Part shown: piece by piece, positions 8,759-17,581 of the stretch | Layout: each line of letters starts with the position of its first letter | Numbering within the stretch: position 1 is the first letter of the stretch | Assembly: GCA_050288105.1 (NCBI GenBank) | Contig: JBNKDE010000016.1 | Coordinates: forward strand, 1 to 64,000 | Direction: 5' to 3' | Source of the DNA: JACNJF01 sp050288105 | Lineage (GTDB): Bacteria > Pseudomonadota > Gammaproteobacteria > GCA-001735895 | Length of the DNA: 64,000 nucleotides | Translations under genes and position numbers: made by a program | The notes under the pieces: model-generated | Database searches by the model: none | Told to the model about the DNA's origin: nothing | The model's input: only the letters and a program-made list of their open reading frames with translations

Positions 8759-9295
8759 ATGTTGTTACCACGTCAGAAAACTCCCGATCTTGAAGTTGAT
8801 ACGCTGGATCATGGACGCTTTAGTCTTTCCAGCGATGGTTCCGAAAGAGGAACCATTATTTGTTTTTACAGAGGGCTGCATTGTCCTATCTGCGCAAATT
8901 ATCTAAAGGACTTTGAAAAACATGTACAGGATTTTGCTGAGCGCGGCGTGAAATGCATAGCGATCAGCTCCGATGGAGAGGAGCGCGCGCGCCAGATGGC
9001 GCAGAAAACCGCTGCCAGTGATCTGCGCTTTGGGTATGGTCTGAGTCTCGCCAAAGCACGAGAGTGGGGGCTTTATATCTCAACATCACGTGGTAAAACC
9101 TCAATTGGTATTGAGGAGCCGGCATTATTTTCTGAACCGGGGCTGTTTATGGTGAGCCCTGATCAGTCATTATATTACGCCTCGGTGCAAACCATGCCTT
9201 TTGTCAGGCCGCATTTTTCTGAGCTGGTCGCGGCGCTGGATTTTGCCATCGCCAATAATTATCCGGCGCGGGGTGAATATACAGGTGAAGTCTAG
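8759..9295 (+). CDS. Peroxiredoxin-like (AhpC/TSA superfamily) protein
   Basis: A 178-residue thioredoxin-fold protein. It has the characteristic opening MLLPRQKTPDLEV and an active-site region YRGLHCPICANYL with a CxxC pair at residues 42 and 45, in place of the single TxxC cysteine of classical peroxiredoxins. A ribosome binding site AGGAAAA precedes the ATG. The CxxC motif suggests a thiol-disulfide reaction, with peroxide or another small electrophile as possible substrate. Divergence from an AraC regulator suggests inducible expression. Confidence 0.85.
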   Translation: MLLPRQKTPDLEVDTLDHGRFSLSSDGSERGTIICFYRGLHCPICANYLKDFEKHVQDFAERGVKCIAISSDGEERARQMAQKTAASDLRFGYGLSLAKAREWGLYISTSRGKTSIGIEEPALFSEPGLFMVSPDQSLYYASVQTMPFVRPHFSELVAALDFAIANNYPARGEYTGEV

Positions 9296-9349
9296 TGGCT
9301 ATTGCCCGGGCTGATGACTGTATTGGGGCTGAGTGAGTTGAGAAGAAAT

Positions 9350-10069
9350 TCAGCTGAGTGAAAAAGACAGTGGGATTTTAAATTTCCACTGTTGTCGGTT
9401 GATTTCTGCAGGTAAAGGGAGCTTGCCTGAAACGGATTGTATCGCCTCGAGCACCGCGTTATCCAGAACCTTGTAACCGGTAGATTGCACAAGGCGGATT
9501 TCCTTAACGCTGCCATCACGCATAATGATAAAACTTACAGTAGCCTTGCCCTCCATATTGCGACGCTGCGCGCGGCGTGGATATTGTTTGCTGGCGTCGA
9601 TTAACTTGCTGAGAGTTAATTTATACTGGTCTTCCAGGCGCGCGATGAGACCGGGGTCATGCAGCATTTGCTCTGGTTCCTGTTGCCTGATGGGCGAGGG
9701 TGGCTGCGGTGGAGGTGTGGGCTGTGCAACAGTTTCGGGTTGTTCAACTTCCGGCTCGGGTGGTTCAACCTTTTTCTCAACAACGGGTTTAATAACGGGC
9801 TTTTTCTTTAGCGCCGGTTTCGGCTTCTTTTTTAAAACAGGTTTGGTGACAACGGGTTTGGGCGCGGGCGTTGGTGGTTTAACTGGTGGTGGAATTTCAG
9901 CCTGAACAACTTCAGGGGCTGCTTTAAACATGGCAAGCTTGAGCGGCGTGGTCGTGGGTCTAGTAGCAGGAGCGCTGAGCTTTCCAGACAGGTAGGGGAT
10001 TGCAATAGCCGCATGGATCAGTGCTGAAAATAAAATAGCAATCAACTCGAAATGATAATGCCTGGTCAT
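9350..10069 (-). CDS. tonB: Energy transducer TonB
   Basis: A 239-residue TonB. An N-terminal membrane anchor (about residues 7-28) is followed by a long Pro/Lys-rich periplasmic spacer (about 50-130, with PKP and KKKP repeats) and a C-terminal TonB domain. That domain shows YPRRAQRRNMEGKATVSF and the MRDGSVKEIRLVQSTGYKVLDNAVLEAI pattern. It passes proton-motive force from ExbB-ExbD to outer-membrane receptors. It is the last gene of the minus-strand uptake locus, 3 bp after exbD, so it is probably dedicated to the receptor at 13391-15550. Confidence 0.93.
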   Translation of the reverse strand: MTRHYHFELIAILFSALIHAAIAIPYLSGKLSAPATRPTTTPLKLAMFKAAPEVVQAEIPPPVKPPTPAPKPVVTKPVLKKKPKPALKKKPVIKPVVEKKVEPPEPEVEQPETVAQPTPPPQPPSPIRQQEPEQMLHDPGLIARLEDQYKLTLSKLIDASKQYPRRAQRRNMEGKATVSFIIMRDGSVKEIRLVQSTGYKVLDNAVLEAIQSVSGKLPLPAEINRQQWKFKIPLSFSLS

Positions 10070-10072
10070 CGC

Positions 10073-10447
10073 TTATTGCTGTTTGGTAATAATCGATAGA
10101 CGTTCGAGCTGGCTGCTTTTAAGTAAGTCTATCACCTGTATGAAATGCTCAAATGTCACTTTTTTATCTACCCGCAAAATAATGGGGGTTTCTTTTGTTA
10201 AAACCTTTAACTTATTGCCTAGTTCCTGATGGTCAACAATAACTTCGTCGTAGTAGAAGCGGTTCTGTTCATCAATCGCTATTTCGCGTGACTCTTCTGC
10301 TTTTAGTGGCTCACTGCTGGCGGCTTCGGGTACATCAATTTCTATCTTACCCTGAGCAATAAAAGTGGCGGTCATGAGCACAATAGCGAGCAATACCAGC
10401 ATGATATCGATAAATGGAATGACGTTGATCTGGTCAAATCGTTTCAT
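10073..10447 (-). CDS. exbD: Biopolymer transport protein ExbD
   Basis: The start is taken at the ATG at 10445-10447, which overlaps the exbB stop (ATGA) and yields the usual opening MKRFDQINVIPFIDIMLVLL. The 124-residue protein has one membrane segment with the conserved Asp (FIDIMLVLL) that takes part in proton conduction, then a periplasmic domain. It works with ExbB and TonB. Confidence 0.93.
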   Translation of the reverse strand: MKRFDQINVIPFIDIMLVLLAIVLMTATFIAQGKIEIDVPEAASSEPLKAEESREIAIDEQNRFYYDEVIVDHQELGNKLKVLTKETPIILRVDKKVTFEHFIQVIDLLKSSQLERLSIITKQQ

Positions 10448-10869
10448 CACTCGTTTGCCTGTTTCCATTCTGCGGTTAATACATCGACCCTGCGTAACAG
10501 CGAGTTGTAAAACAGGATCGACGGAATGGCGACAATCAACCCAGCTGCAGTAGCTTTGAGTGCCAGAGCAAGTCCCAGCATAATGGCCGCAGGATCGATG
10601 TTGCCTCCCTGACCGATATCCCAGAAGGTGATCAATATGCCACAGACGGTACCTAACAGCCCGATATAAGGGGCATTGGAGCCTATGGTTGATATGGTGG
10701 TCAGCCTGTGGGTTAGCGAAACCTGCAGCTGTTCCGGGTGGGTATACAGTTCTACCTTAAAACGCGCGTAAAAAATGAAGCGTTCGACCACAAACCAGAT
10801 CATCACAAAACTCATCAGGCCAAGAATGCCAAAAACCATAAAATCGAGATATTGTTTTAGAAATTCCAT
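10447..10869 (-). CDS. exbB: ExbB / MotA-TolQ-ExbB family proton channel
   Basis: A 140-residue, short-form ExbB with three membrane helices. The family signature is visible: GSNAPYIGLLGTVCGILITF, then the third helix ALALKATAAGLIVAIPSILFYN. It forms the inner-membrane motor with ExbD. The gene lies 13 bp after the DsbD-like gene and overlaps exbD by 1 bp, indicating one operon. Confidence 0.92.
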   Translation of the reverse strand: MEFLKQYLDFMVFGILGLMSFVMIWFVVERFIFYARFKVELYTHPEQLQVSLTHRLTTISTIGSNAPYIGLLGTVCGILITFWDIGQGGNIDPAAIMLGLALALKATAAGLIVAIPSILFYNSLLRRVDVLTAEWKQANE

Positions 10870-10882
10870 TACGTACCTTTTA

Positions 10883-11527
10883 TTAAAATGCTAAAGCAAA
10901 GCGATAGCTGCCTATCGCAATAAGCACACTGCTACCAAACCAGATCAAACCTTTTTTTAGCCATGGGTTTCTGCTACGTAGTTCCTGCCCCAGTTTGCCC
11001 AGTAAAGGAAGAATAATGAACAGCGGGGTAATGGCTGCGCCCAGGCCAAATACAAATCCATACGACATGCCTAGCGTGAAACTGCCCGCAGCGGCGCAGG
11101 CGGCTAACAGCGCGGCCAGTGGTGCACAGGGAATAAAGCTTAACGAGAACCCCATCAGGAAGGGGTGCATATTGTGACGCCTGCTGATTCCACAGTTACG
11201 GTGTTGTTTACCCATGTTGTAAATCAACCAGATGCCTGCTGCGATACTGCTGGCTCCGATGAGCAGGTTGCCGACACCGCTGCGCAGGTAGTGCAGCAGG
11301 AACTCTCCGGTGATCCCGGCAAAAGCGCCCAGGCATGCATAGGCCGCAATTTTGCCGCCAGCAAATAGTCCAGCATCCACCAGGCTGCCTTTCATACCCA
11401 GGTTGCGGCTCATGATCCAGCTACCCATAAAGGGTAGACAGGAAGCGGTACAGGCCGTGAAACCAACGGTAATACCCAGTATCCATACCGAGAACAGACC
11501 GACCTGTTGCAATACGATGGTATCCAT
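10883..11527 (-). CDS. DsbD/CcdA-like membrane protein (TauE/SafE-type annotation)
   Basis: The start is placed at the ATG at 11525-11527, which overlaps the stop of the polyferredoxin gene (ATGA). The 214-residue protein has six hydrophobic segments. Two symmetric cysteine motifs, TACTASCLPFMG near the start and SFIPCAPLAALLAAC in the second half, are those of the DsbD/CcdA transmembrane fold (DsbD_2 group, often labelled sulfite exporter TauE/SafE). Proteins of this fold carry reducing equivalents across the inner membrane through a cysteine pair. A relative sits next to ccoGHIS in cbb3 oxidase loci. Here it lies between a polyferredoxin and ExbB, pointing to periplasmic reduction tied to TonB-dependent uptake (inference). 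Confidence 0.8.
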   Translation of the reverse strand: MDTIVLQQVGLFSVWILGITVGFTACTASCLPFMGSWIMSRNLGMKGSLVDAGLFAGGKIAAYACLGAFAGITGEFLLHYLRSGVGNLLIGASSIAAGIWLIYNMGKQHRNCGISRRHNMHPFLMGFSLSFIPCAPLAALLAACAAAGSFTLGMSYGFVFGLGAAITPLFIILPLLGKLGQELRSRNPWLKKGLIWFGSSVLIAIGSYRFALAF

Positions 11528-12582
11528 CAGGCGTTCTCTACGGCAGCAGGTTTCGGACTGGGTTTCTTCGGGCAACGAATGCCTTCGGGTTTTTCCTGCC
11601 GGATGCGTTTCTTGTAGTACTCTCGACTAGATGAGAATAGCGCCATGGGGCCAAACTTGATCTGGATAACATCGTCGTCAGGACAGAACTCCGCGCAGCG
11701 GCCGCACAGCGTGCAGTCATCATGAAAAGCTCTGGAGCCGGATTCTTTCCAGATTTCCTGGATATCCATCGGACAGGCGCGTGTGCACACGCCGCATTTT
11801 TCGCATTTTTCGTGCGGCTTCTTAACCAGTCGCATAGGTGACAGTTTCTGGAACAGGGCATTGAACGCGAGCAGCGGACAGATTCTGCAGAACGGCTGGC
11901 GCATAGCCAGCGCGAGAATCACTATGGTGCCAAATAGCAGTGCGCGTATACCAGTAAATACCATATCCGCAACACCCGCGGTATTGATGGTTAATTGCTC
12001 AAGATTGCCAGTGGCCAGGGTAGTGAGTACGCGAGAAGGACACACCTGGCAAAAGGCATCACCCATCGCATGTGGCGCAACACCCAGTCCGGCGACCAAT
12101 GGCAGGATAAAAACCAGTACTGCCAGTATCAGCCATTTTACCGGACGCACATAACGTAACTGGTTTGCTGAAAGACTCTGGCTCTTTTGCAGGCCAAAAA
12201 AATGCGAAACCTTGTACATCATTTCCTGGAAGGTACCTAAGGGGCATATCCAGCCGCAGAACATCTTGTTCAGGAAAACAAAGAACAGGTAAAAGGATAA
12301 AAAGGTAAACAGTAGCGGCAGAATAACCTTGTAGCTGAACTGTTGCATCTGTACCAGTGCTTCGCCTACGCGATGATGCAGTTGATGCTGGGTGGGTATC
12401 AGGACACAGTAGCCGCCATTTAACTGGTCATAAGCACAGGACAATGCGGGTAAAGATCCAGAAATCTTTTCTGCCGAATAGTGGCCTACCAGTAATCCGC
12501 CATAAACCAGAAAGATAAATGACAGGATTTGCACCGTAAATCTGATACGTCCTAATGTGGGTGCGCTAAATGAAGAACTCAT
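11527..12582 (-). CDS. NapH/CcoG-like membrane polyferredoxin (4Fe-4S)
   Basis: A 351-residue protein with about five membrane segments. Two CxxCP motifs lie on the membrane part (CGWICPLGTF and CRICPLLAF). Two classical 4Fe-4S clusters follow near the C-end (CEKCGVCTRACP and CTLCGRCAEFCP). This layout is that of NapH, MauN and RdxA/CcoG. Such proteins move electrons across or along the inner membrane; CcoG is reported to reduce Cu(II) for cbb3 oxidase assembly. The gene overlaps the preceding periplasmic gene by 4 bp and the DsbD-like gene by 1 bp, so the three are translationally coupled. A role in reducing an imported metal is inferred from context. Confidence 0.88.
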   Translation of the reverse strand: MSSSFSAPTLGRIRFTVQILSFIFLVYGGLLVGHYSAEKISGSLPALSCAYDQLNGGYCVLIPTQHQLHHRVGEALVQMQQFSYKVILPLLFTFLSFYLFFVFLNKMFCGWICPLGTFQEMMYKVSHFFGLQKSQSLSANQLRYVRPVKWLILAVLVFILPLVAGLGVAPHAMGDAFCQVCPSRVLTTLATGNLEQLTINTAGVADMVFTGIRALLFGTIVILALAMRQPFCRICPLLAFNALFQKLSPMRLVKKPHEKCEKCGVCTRACPMDIQEIWKESGSRAFHDDCTLCGRCAEFCPDDDVIQIKFGPMALFSSSREYYKKRIRQEKPEGIRCPKKPSPKPAAVENA

Positions 12583-13394
12583 GCTGATCTCCTTCTAAAT
12601 AAAAACAGGCCGGTGATCAGGCTGCCGCTAAATGCCAGGCCTACTGCCGGTAAAACCAGTTTGTTAGTAAATGCATCCTCCGCATAACTGTAATTAAAGG
12701 CTGACACTTTGTTATCGTGAGTTAAGCTGAGCACAAACTGGGCCGATTTTCTTCCATGGGCGGCGTGGCCCATGTTGTGATGCGCATGCTTTTCGGCAAA
12801 GGAGGCAAAGTCATCAGGAAACTTGACCGAGACAATACCGTCAGCATCGCTAGTTAGCGTGACTGAAGTCTGGTTGCTGGTTTGCAGTAGCACATCAGCA
12901 TCAGCCAGCGGTTTACCCTCTGCCAGTACCATAAAGTCCCAGCTTTCGTTTGCACGATAACGATTATGTTCGCGTGGTAAATCGAGCGGCCTGATTTCCA
13001 GTGGCGATTTAGTTTGCTTTAACATCTGTCTGGGTGCTGGCCCGGGGCTGGAAAAATAATGTACCGTACTGGCGAACTTTAAGCCCTGTGCATCGCTTGC
13101 CGTAATCCAGTGATAATTGCCCTGGTTTTTTCCGCCGGTTTGCAGTGCAAAGCTACCGTCCTCTAGCGCATCCAGTGGTTTGGGTGTTGATATCCCCTTA
13201 GACGAAGGAAAGTCCTGCATTGAAATACTCGAGATATTGTGCGGGCGGAACGCGGATTTAGTTCGTCTGTCTGCACCCTTGACTCTTTCAGGTATCAATA
13301 CGGGGGCGGATGTCCAGGGCAGGTTTGCCTGTGCCGGAACAACCAGTGTTGCCAGAACCCCAAGCAGGGGGGCTAAGTATATTTTTGATTTCAT
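12579..13394 (-). CDS. Periplasmic His-rich protein, DUF4198-like, membrane-tethered
   Basis: A 271-residue protein with a signal peptide (cleavage near VPAQA-N), a beta-rich Ig-like region and a C-terminal membrane helix followed by FRRRSA. The segment GKPLADADVLLQTSNQ with SDADGIVSVKFP resembles DUF4198, a family seen next to metal-uptake genes. A His-rich stretch (EKHAHHNMGHAAHGRK, about residues 209-224) is a plausible metal-binding site. It overlaps both neighbours by 4 bp. A role as periplasmic metal acceptor for the receptor is inferred; the metal is not determined. Confidence 0.65.
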   Translation of the reverse strand: MKSKIYLAPLLGVLATLVVPAQANLPWTSAPVLIPERVKGADRRTKSAFRPHNISSISMQDFPSSKGISTPKPLDALEDGSFALQTGGKNQGNYHWITASDAQGLKFASTVHYFSSPGPAPRQMLKQTKSPLEIRPLDLPREHNRYRANESWDFMVLAEGKPLADADVLLQTSNQTSVTLTSDADGIVSVKFPDDFASFAEKHAHHNMGHAAHGRKSAQFVLSLTHDNKVSAFNYSYAEDAFTNKLVLPAVGLAFSGSLITGLFLFRRRSA

Positions 13395-15550
13395 GATCTG
13401 GCACCAAAGCTATAGCTGTAATTGAGCAGTATTGCGCGAGGTGCACCTGCCTGATAACTCTTATCACCGCCTGTATCCTTGCTTACCTCAACCGCATAGC
13501 GTTCATCAGTCAGGTTGCTGATGGTCAGGTCAAACTTATGCTGCTTGAATGCATAGCGTAGATAGAGATCAGATATCGTTTTATTCTCTGTCCATTGTTC
13601 GCTGTTGGCATTATCCAGGTAGTAGTCGCCGTCCCGGCGCAGTTTAATCTGTGCGGAGAAAGCTTCGGTAAACTGATATTCAACAAACAGGTTAGCCTGC
13701 TGGCGTGGAATTAACGGCAGATAGTTTCCGCTGCGATCAACATTGGTGACGGTTGGGCCAACCCGGACTTCTTCCTGAAAGTCATCGTATTTGTAACTGG
13801 TGAAGCTTAGATTGGCACCCAGCGTGAGTTTATCTGAAGCTTCGTATTGTCCAGCAAATTCCAGTCCCTGCTTGCTGGTCTGGCCGGCATTTACATACTG
13901 GCTTTCTCCGTCAGCTAGGCGTATCTGTATGACTTCATCTTTACCTGTAATGTCGTAGATGGAACTATCGAATGACCATTTTCCACTGCGGCCCTTTAAT
14001 CCGATTTCAATATTGGTATTGCTGGATTTTTCCAGCTCAGGATTGCTGTTGAGTTCACTGTCTGCCGGGATCTGGTCTGCCTTTGCCAGAGAGATAAACG
14101 TATTGATGGTGCTGGTTAACTCGTAGCTGACGCCTATACTGGCTGATCCCAGAGTCAGGTCATGGGTGTTGTGAGTAACGCCTGAACCTGCTGCGTAGTT
14201 ACCGGTGCTGTAGTTGTAGGCGATAATTTCATTTTCATCAATGGTCAATTTAACGTCATCTACCCTTGCGGTTAAATCCATACTCACCTTATCGCTCAGG
14301 TTCAGGTGTTCTGACCCAAACAGACCCAGCAATGTACCCTTGGTACTGCTGATTTGAGCGAGATCACCCTTTTCGTCCGATAGCGTAGAGATAATGCGTC
14401 CTGAAGGAATAGTTCGCACATCTGCGTAAGTGTATTTTTCGGCATCTTTGGTGGTGTTAACTCGGTAGGCAATACCAAAAACCGTGTTGGCATCCCGGCC
14501 ACCGACCTGGTGTTTATTCTGTACCGCGATTTCACTGCCAATCATGTTGGGTGGGTTATCGGAGTTATCATTTATAAAGCCGGTAACTGGATGGTAGTGA
14601 TGATACTGGCTGTAATAAAATTTGGGCTCCAGGGTATAGTCACCCATGGCTATTTCTGCTTTGGTGTTAAAGAAAAGATTTTCTGAAAAGCGTCCGGTAT
14701 GTTTGAAAATGCTGTCCACATCAGTTTGTTCGCCGGTGCGTTTGAACTCTTCCCACATCGCGTCGTCCATGCCGCCTGCTAATTCCATATCAATCTTGGC
14801 AAATCCGATTTCTGTTTCGAGCACATTGTCTTCACCAAACTCAAGCCCATGTTTGATACTGATGTGATTGCTGGACTGCTCGTTGCGATAGCGCCAGCTG
14901 TTGTCCAGCTCACGATGACTGAAAGTGAGTGACATGGCCTGATCGTCGCTAATATCACCGCCTGTCCGCAGATGCAGGTCGCGACCATGATCATCGTTCA
15001 GACCGATTTTTACACGTCCTTTATCCTGATCAAAAACTGATTTGGTGATGATGTGAATGGTGCCACCAGCTGAGCCTGATGCGTATAGATTGCCGGGACC
15101 ACGCGTCACTTCAAGGCGTTCGATATCCTGTCCATCGATGGTATCCAGGCGGGTAAAGCTATCGGGTTCTGTAAGCGGTATGCCATCACGTAACACCATG
15201 ATTTCCCGAATGCCGTAGCGTGCTTTTAATCCGGCACCACGTATGATCAGCTTTGCACTATTCAGGCCGTTTTTGGAGTAGGTGACAACCCCAGGGATAT
15301 CCTGCAATGCGTCACTAATTGAGTTCATTTTGAGTTTATCCAGTTTTTCCTCACCCATGCTGGAAATTGCAGAGGGCACTGTTTTGCTTTCTCGTTCCGA
15401 GCGTGTTGCGGTAATCGTGACTTCGTCCAGAACATCCCCACCTGGCCCCTCGGCTAAACCTGGTAACGGCGTTAGCGCGGTGATCAAAAGAAGGTAGCCA
15501 GGAACGAGAAGCGGGTTGGTATTGCGTGTAGGTTTGAGTGTTGGAATCAT
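13391..15550 (-). CDS. TonB-dependent outer-membrane receptor
   Basis: A 719-residue receptor with a signal peptide (to about residue 33), a TonB box (DEVTITATR), a plug domain (about 45-160, with SDALQDIPGV and GGTIHIITKS) and a 22-strand barrel ending in an aromatic-rich C-end (NYSYSFGARS). The barrel end shows NLTDERYAVEV, common in this family. It imports a ligand into the periplasm using TonB-ExbB-ExbD, all encoded in the same operon. No siderophore biosynthesis genes are near, and its operon partners are redox membrane proteins and a His-rich protein, so a metal or metal chelate is the most likely cargo. Confidence 0.92.
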   Translation of the reverse strand: MIPTLKPTRNTNPLLVPGYLLLITALTPLPGLAEGPGGDVLDEVTITATRSERESKTVPSAISSMGEEKLDKLKMNSISDALQDIPGVVTYSKNGLNSAKLIIRGAGLKARYGIREIMVLRDGIPLTEPDSFTRLDTIDGQDIERLEVTRGPGNLYASGSAGGTIHIITKSVFDQDKGRVKIGLNDDHGRDLHLRTGGDISDDQAMSLTFSHRELDNSWRYRNEQSSNHISIKHGLEFGEDNVLETEIGFAKIDMELAGGMDDAMWEEFKRTGEQTDVDSIFKHTGRFSENLFFNTKAEIAMGDYTLEPKFYYSQYHHYHPVTGFINDNSDNPPNMIGSEIAVQNKHQVGGRDANTVFGIAYRVNTTKDAEKYTYADVRTIPSGRIISTLSDEKGDLAQISSTKGTLLGLFGSEHLNLSDKVSMDLTARVDDVKLTIDENEIIAYNYSTGNYAAGSGVTHNTHDLTLGSASIGVSYELTSTINTFISLAKADQIPADSELNSNPELEKSSNTNIEIGLKGRSGKWSFDSSIYDITGKDEVIQIRLADGESQYVNAGQTSKQGLEFAGQYEASDKLTLGANLSFTSYKYDDFQEEVRVGPTVTNVDRSGNYLPLIPRQQANLFVEYQFTEAFSAQIKLRRDGDYYLDNANSEQWTENKTISDLYLRYAFKQHKFDLTISNLTDERYAVEVSKDTGGDKSYQAGAPRAILLNYSYSFGARS

Positions 15551-15642
15551 TAATTACAGCCCTATAGTTTTATGATTTTTTTAACAAATTGAGTCGCGAA
15601 TGTTAGGTAGGGCGAGCTAAAGTGAAAGTGACATTTTGACGC

Positions 15643-15670
15643 GCGACAGTTTGTCGCAGAGTAATCTGCG
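15643..15670. promoter_or_regulatory. Two overlapping palindromes upstream of the receptor operon
   Basis: In the 361-bp gap (15551-15911) two perfect dyads overlap: GCGACA-GTT-TGTCGC at 15643-15657 and CGCAGA-GTAA-TCTGCG at 15655-15670. They lie about 93 to 120 bp upstream of the receptor start on the minus strand and share CGC. This would fit an operator or alternative hairpins in a leader. I cannot name the regulator; no Fur-type box is evident. The rest of the gap shows no gene. Confidence 0.45.
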
Positions 15671-15911
15671 CAGCGCGTTTACTCGATAATCGTATGCGCG
15701 ATCAGATTAATTGCAGTACGTATTCCGTTCTGGCGTAGAAAAACAGTGCTTAACGGCTGTTAAAGCTGGAAAAAACAAAAATAGAAGGGGGAGAAAACCC
15801 GGTGACGTTTGTTTTAAAATTTGATTGGGGTCAAGTTTCTGCGCAAAAGTTAGCGCTACGTGATGAGCTTATTACGCCATCGGGGCGGGCTGGGATGTTG
15901 ACTATTGCCGT

Positions 15912-16817
15912 TTACCTGACACCCGCACCATAGATCAGCGGTTTGCGCATCAGGTGCCATGCATCGGCATAGGGCACAGTACCATTGTCGCGGATAATTT
16001 GTTTGCCCTTGCGCGAGGTGGCAAATTTTACAAAGTCTCTAACCACCTTGTTAGATTTTGCACCAGTTACCAGGTACAGCGGCCGGTAAAAAATATAGTT
16101 GCCGGATTTTACATTTTCGAAGGTGGGCACATAGTTATCGATACTAATGATCTTGACCTTGCGTTTGCGCGCGCTGCTGACACCGGTGATTGCGATGGCA
16201 TTGGGGTCTTTTTCCACCGCTTTTTCAATCGGACCGGAGGATTTTTTAATGTACTTCTTAGACGTAACAAACTCAAAACCATCGTCCTGGAAAATGTATT
16301 GACGTATTGCATAGCCGACACCGGATATCTTTCCTTCTCTGACATACAGATGGATAGGAATGTCGTTACCACCCAGTTGTTTCCAGTTAGTGATTTTTCC
16401 GCTAAGTACCTTTTTGATGTCTTCAGAGGTGATGTTTTCGACTGGATTACCCGGGTTTAAAATGACGGCCAGCGCATCCCAGGCAACCGGGTGCAGCGTT
16501 ACATAGCTTTCAATACTGTCCGTCATGGGCAAGGTCATTCTGCAGGTGCCGCCCATCATAATATTGCCCTTGGCGGTATCTCTTATTCCCCGTGTCGCGC
16601 CACCACCTTCGATTTGTATCTTGATACCGGTTTCTTTTTCAAATCCGGCGGCCAGTTCTTTCATGAACGATTTTTGTGTGATACCGCAACCAGCCCAGGT
16701 GATAACGGTTCCGTCCAGCTCTGCAATAGCGCCGAGTGCTGCTCGTTGAGACAGCAGGATCAGCAGGAGCATTGAAACAGATTTTAAGATTAATGAGATG
16801 AGTGATTTATAATGCAT
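15912..16817 (-). CDS. PstS-like periplasmic substrate-binding protein
   Basis: A 301-residue protein with a signal peptide (to about residue 29). It has a type-II binding fold of the PstS/PBP-like-2 group: TWAGCGITQKSF at the start of the mature part, GGGATRGIRDTAKG, and DIKKVLSGKITNWKQLGG, the classic phosphate-binding-protein segment. No ABC permease or ATPase gene is adjacent. Orphan binding proteins of this type occur as sensors or scavengers. It precedes the TonB receptor operon by 361 bp on the same strand; whether they share function is unknown. Confidence 0.8.
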   Translation of the reverse strand: MHYKSLISLILKSVSMLLLILLSQRAALGAIAELDGTVITWAGCGITQKSFMKELAAGFEKETGIKIQIEGGGATRGIRDTAKGNIMMGGTCRMTLPMTDSIESYVTLHPVAWDALAVILNPGNPVENITSEDIKKVLSGKITNWKQLGGNDIPIHLYVREGKISGVGYAIRQYIFQDDGFEFVTSKKYIKKSSGPIEKAVEKDPNAIAITGVSSARKRKVKIISIDNYVPTFENVKSGNYIFYRPLYLVTGAKSNKVVRDFVKFATSRKGKQIIRDNGTVPYADAWHLMRKPLIYGAGVR

Positions 16818-17005
16818 TTTGCCTGGTCCGTTAGCTTAAATTCGGGAACATTTTCCCATTTATAATACAGAATCTGAACTATGTTGGACTTAATACCTGA
16901 AAAGGCATGTTTTTCAGACAAGTGGTTGACAACTCCGATGCTGGGCTTCAGGCGTTGTTTGTGTGTTTTTGTACGCCCGCAAGAGAGCGTACTGAGGCGT
17001 ACTGC

Positions 17006-17503
17006 TCAGGTTGAAGTTTGCGCAGAGCGGATTTCCTGCAGTAATTCGGTGAGCTGGAATTGACTGAAAACCTTGATGCCATGCTGTTGCAGTAGCGCAG
17101 CGGTAACCCCCGCTCCAGCAGTCTTGACTCCCCTGAATTCCCCGTTATGAATGAGGTGACTGCCGCAGGATGGGCTCGATTCGGTCATCAACGCAATCTT
17201 GATGCCCTGTTGTTGGCAGATCTCCAGGGCCAGGTAGGCACCTTTCAGGAAGGCATCGGTCACATCCGAGTTATCGGCGCAGCGTACGCGGGATTGCTGT
17301 TGCAATACTTCTGCACCCGAGCCGGCAATGATTTCGGCAGGCGCACGGGGAGTCGGTAGCCCACCCGCGACTTCAGGGCAGAATTCAAATATCTCTACTT
17401 GTGCTTTTATGGCGTTGAAAAGCTCACTGCTGATTGCGAGATCGCTTGCGTTATATCTTACCTTCTGTCCCATCAGGCAGGCACTGATCAGGATTTTTGC
17501 CAT
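17006..17503 (-). CDS. DUF523 family protein
   Basis: A 165-residue soluble protein that is a clear DUF523 member, opening with ILISACLMGQKVRYNASD and carrying CPEVAGGLPTPRAPAEI and the MTESSPSCGS segment. Conserved cysteines (ACL, CPE, SCG) suggest a metal or cluster site, but the biochemical function of the family is unknown. It is followed by the nearby minus-strand neighbours DUF3050 and GST, each with its own spacer. Confidence 0.9.
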   Translation of the reverse strand: MAKILISACLMGQKVRYNASDLAISSELFNAIKAQVEIFEFCPEVAGGLPTPRAPAEIIAGSGAEVLQQQSRVRCADNSDVTDAFLKGAYLALEICQQQGIKIALMTESSPSCGSHLIHNGEFRGVKTAGAGVTAALLQQHGIKVFSQFQLTELLQEIRSAQTST

Positions 17504-17581
17504 GATTAATCACTCATCTTTAGGCACAGCCAGTCTATTTAAAATTAACTGGCTGTGCTGGATGCTGTGGATGACTGCTGC

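Noticed and set aside
9525..9905. Gly/Ser-rich plus-strand frame of 126 codons opposite tonB
   Set aside because: It is the antisense image of the Pro/Lys-rich TonB spacer, with no start signal.
16818..17005. Extra gene in the gap after the PstS-like start
   Set aside because: The short plus-strand frame at 16881-17063 overlaps the DUF523 end and has no supported start.
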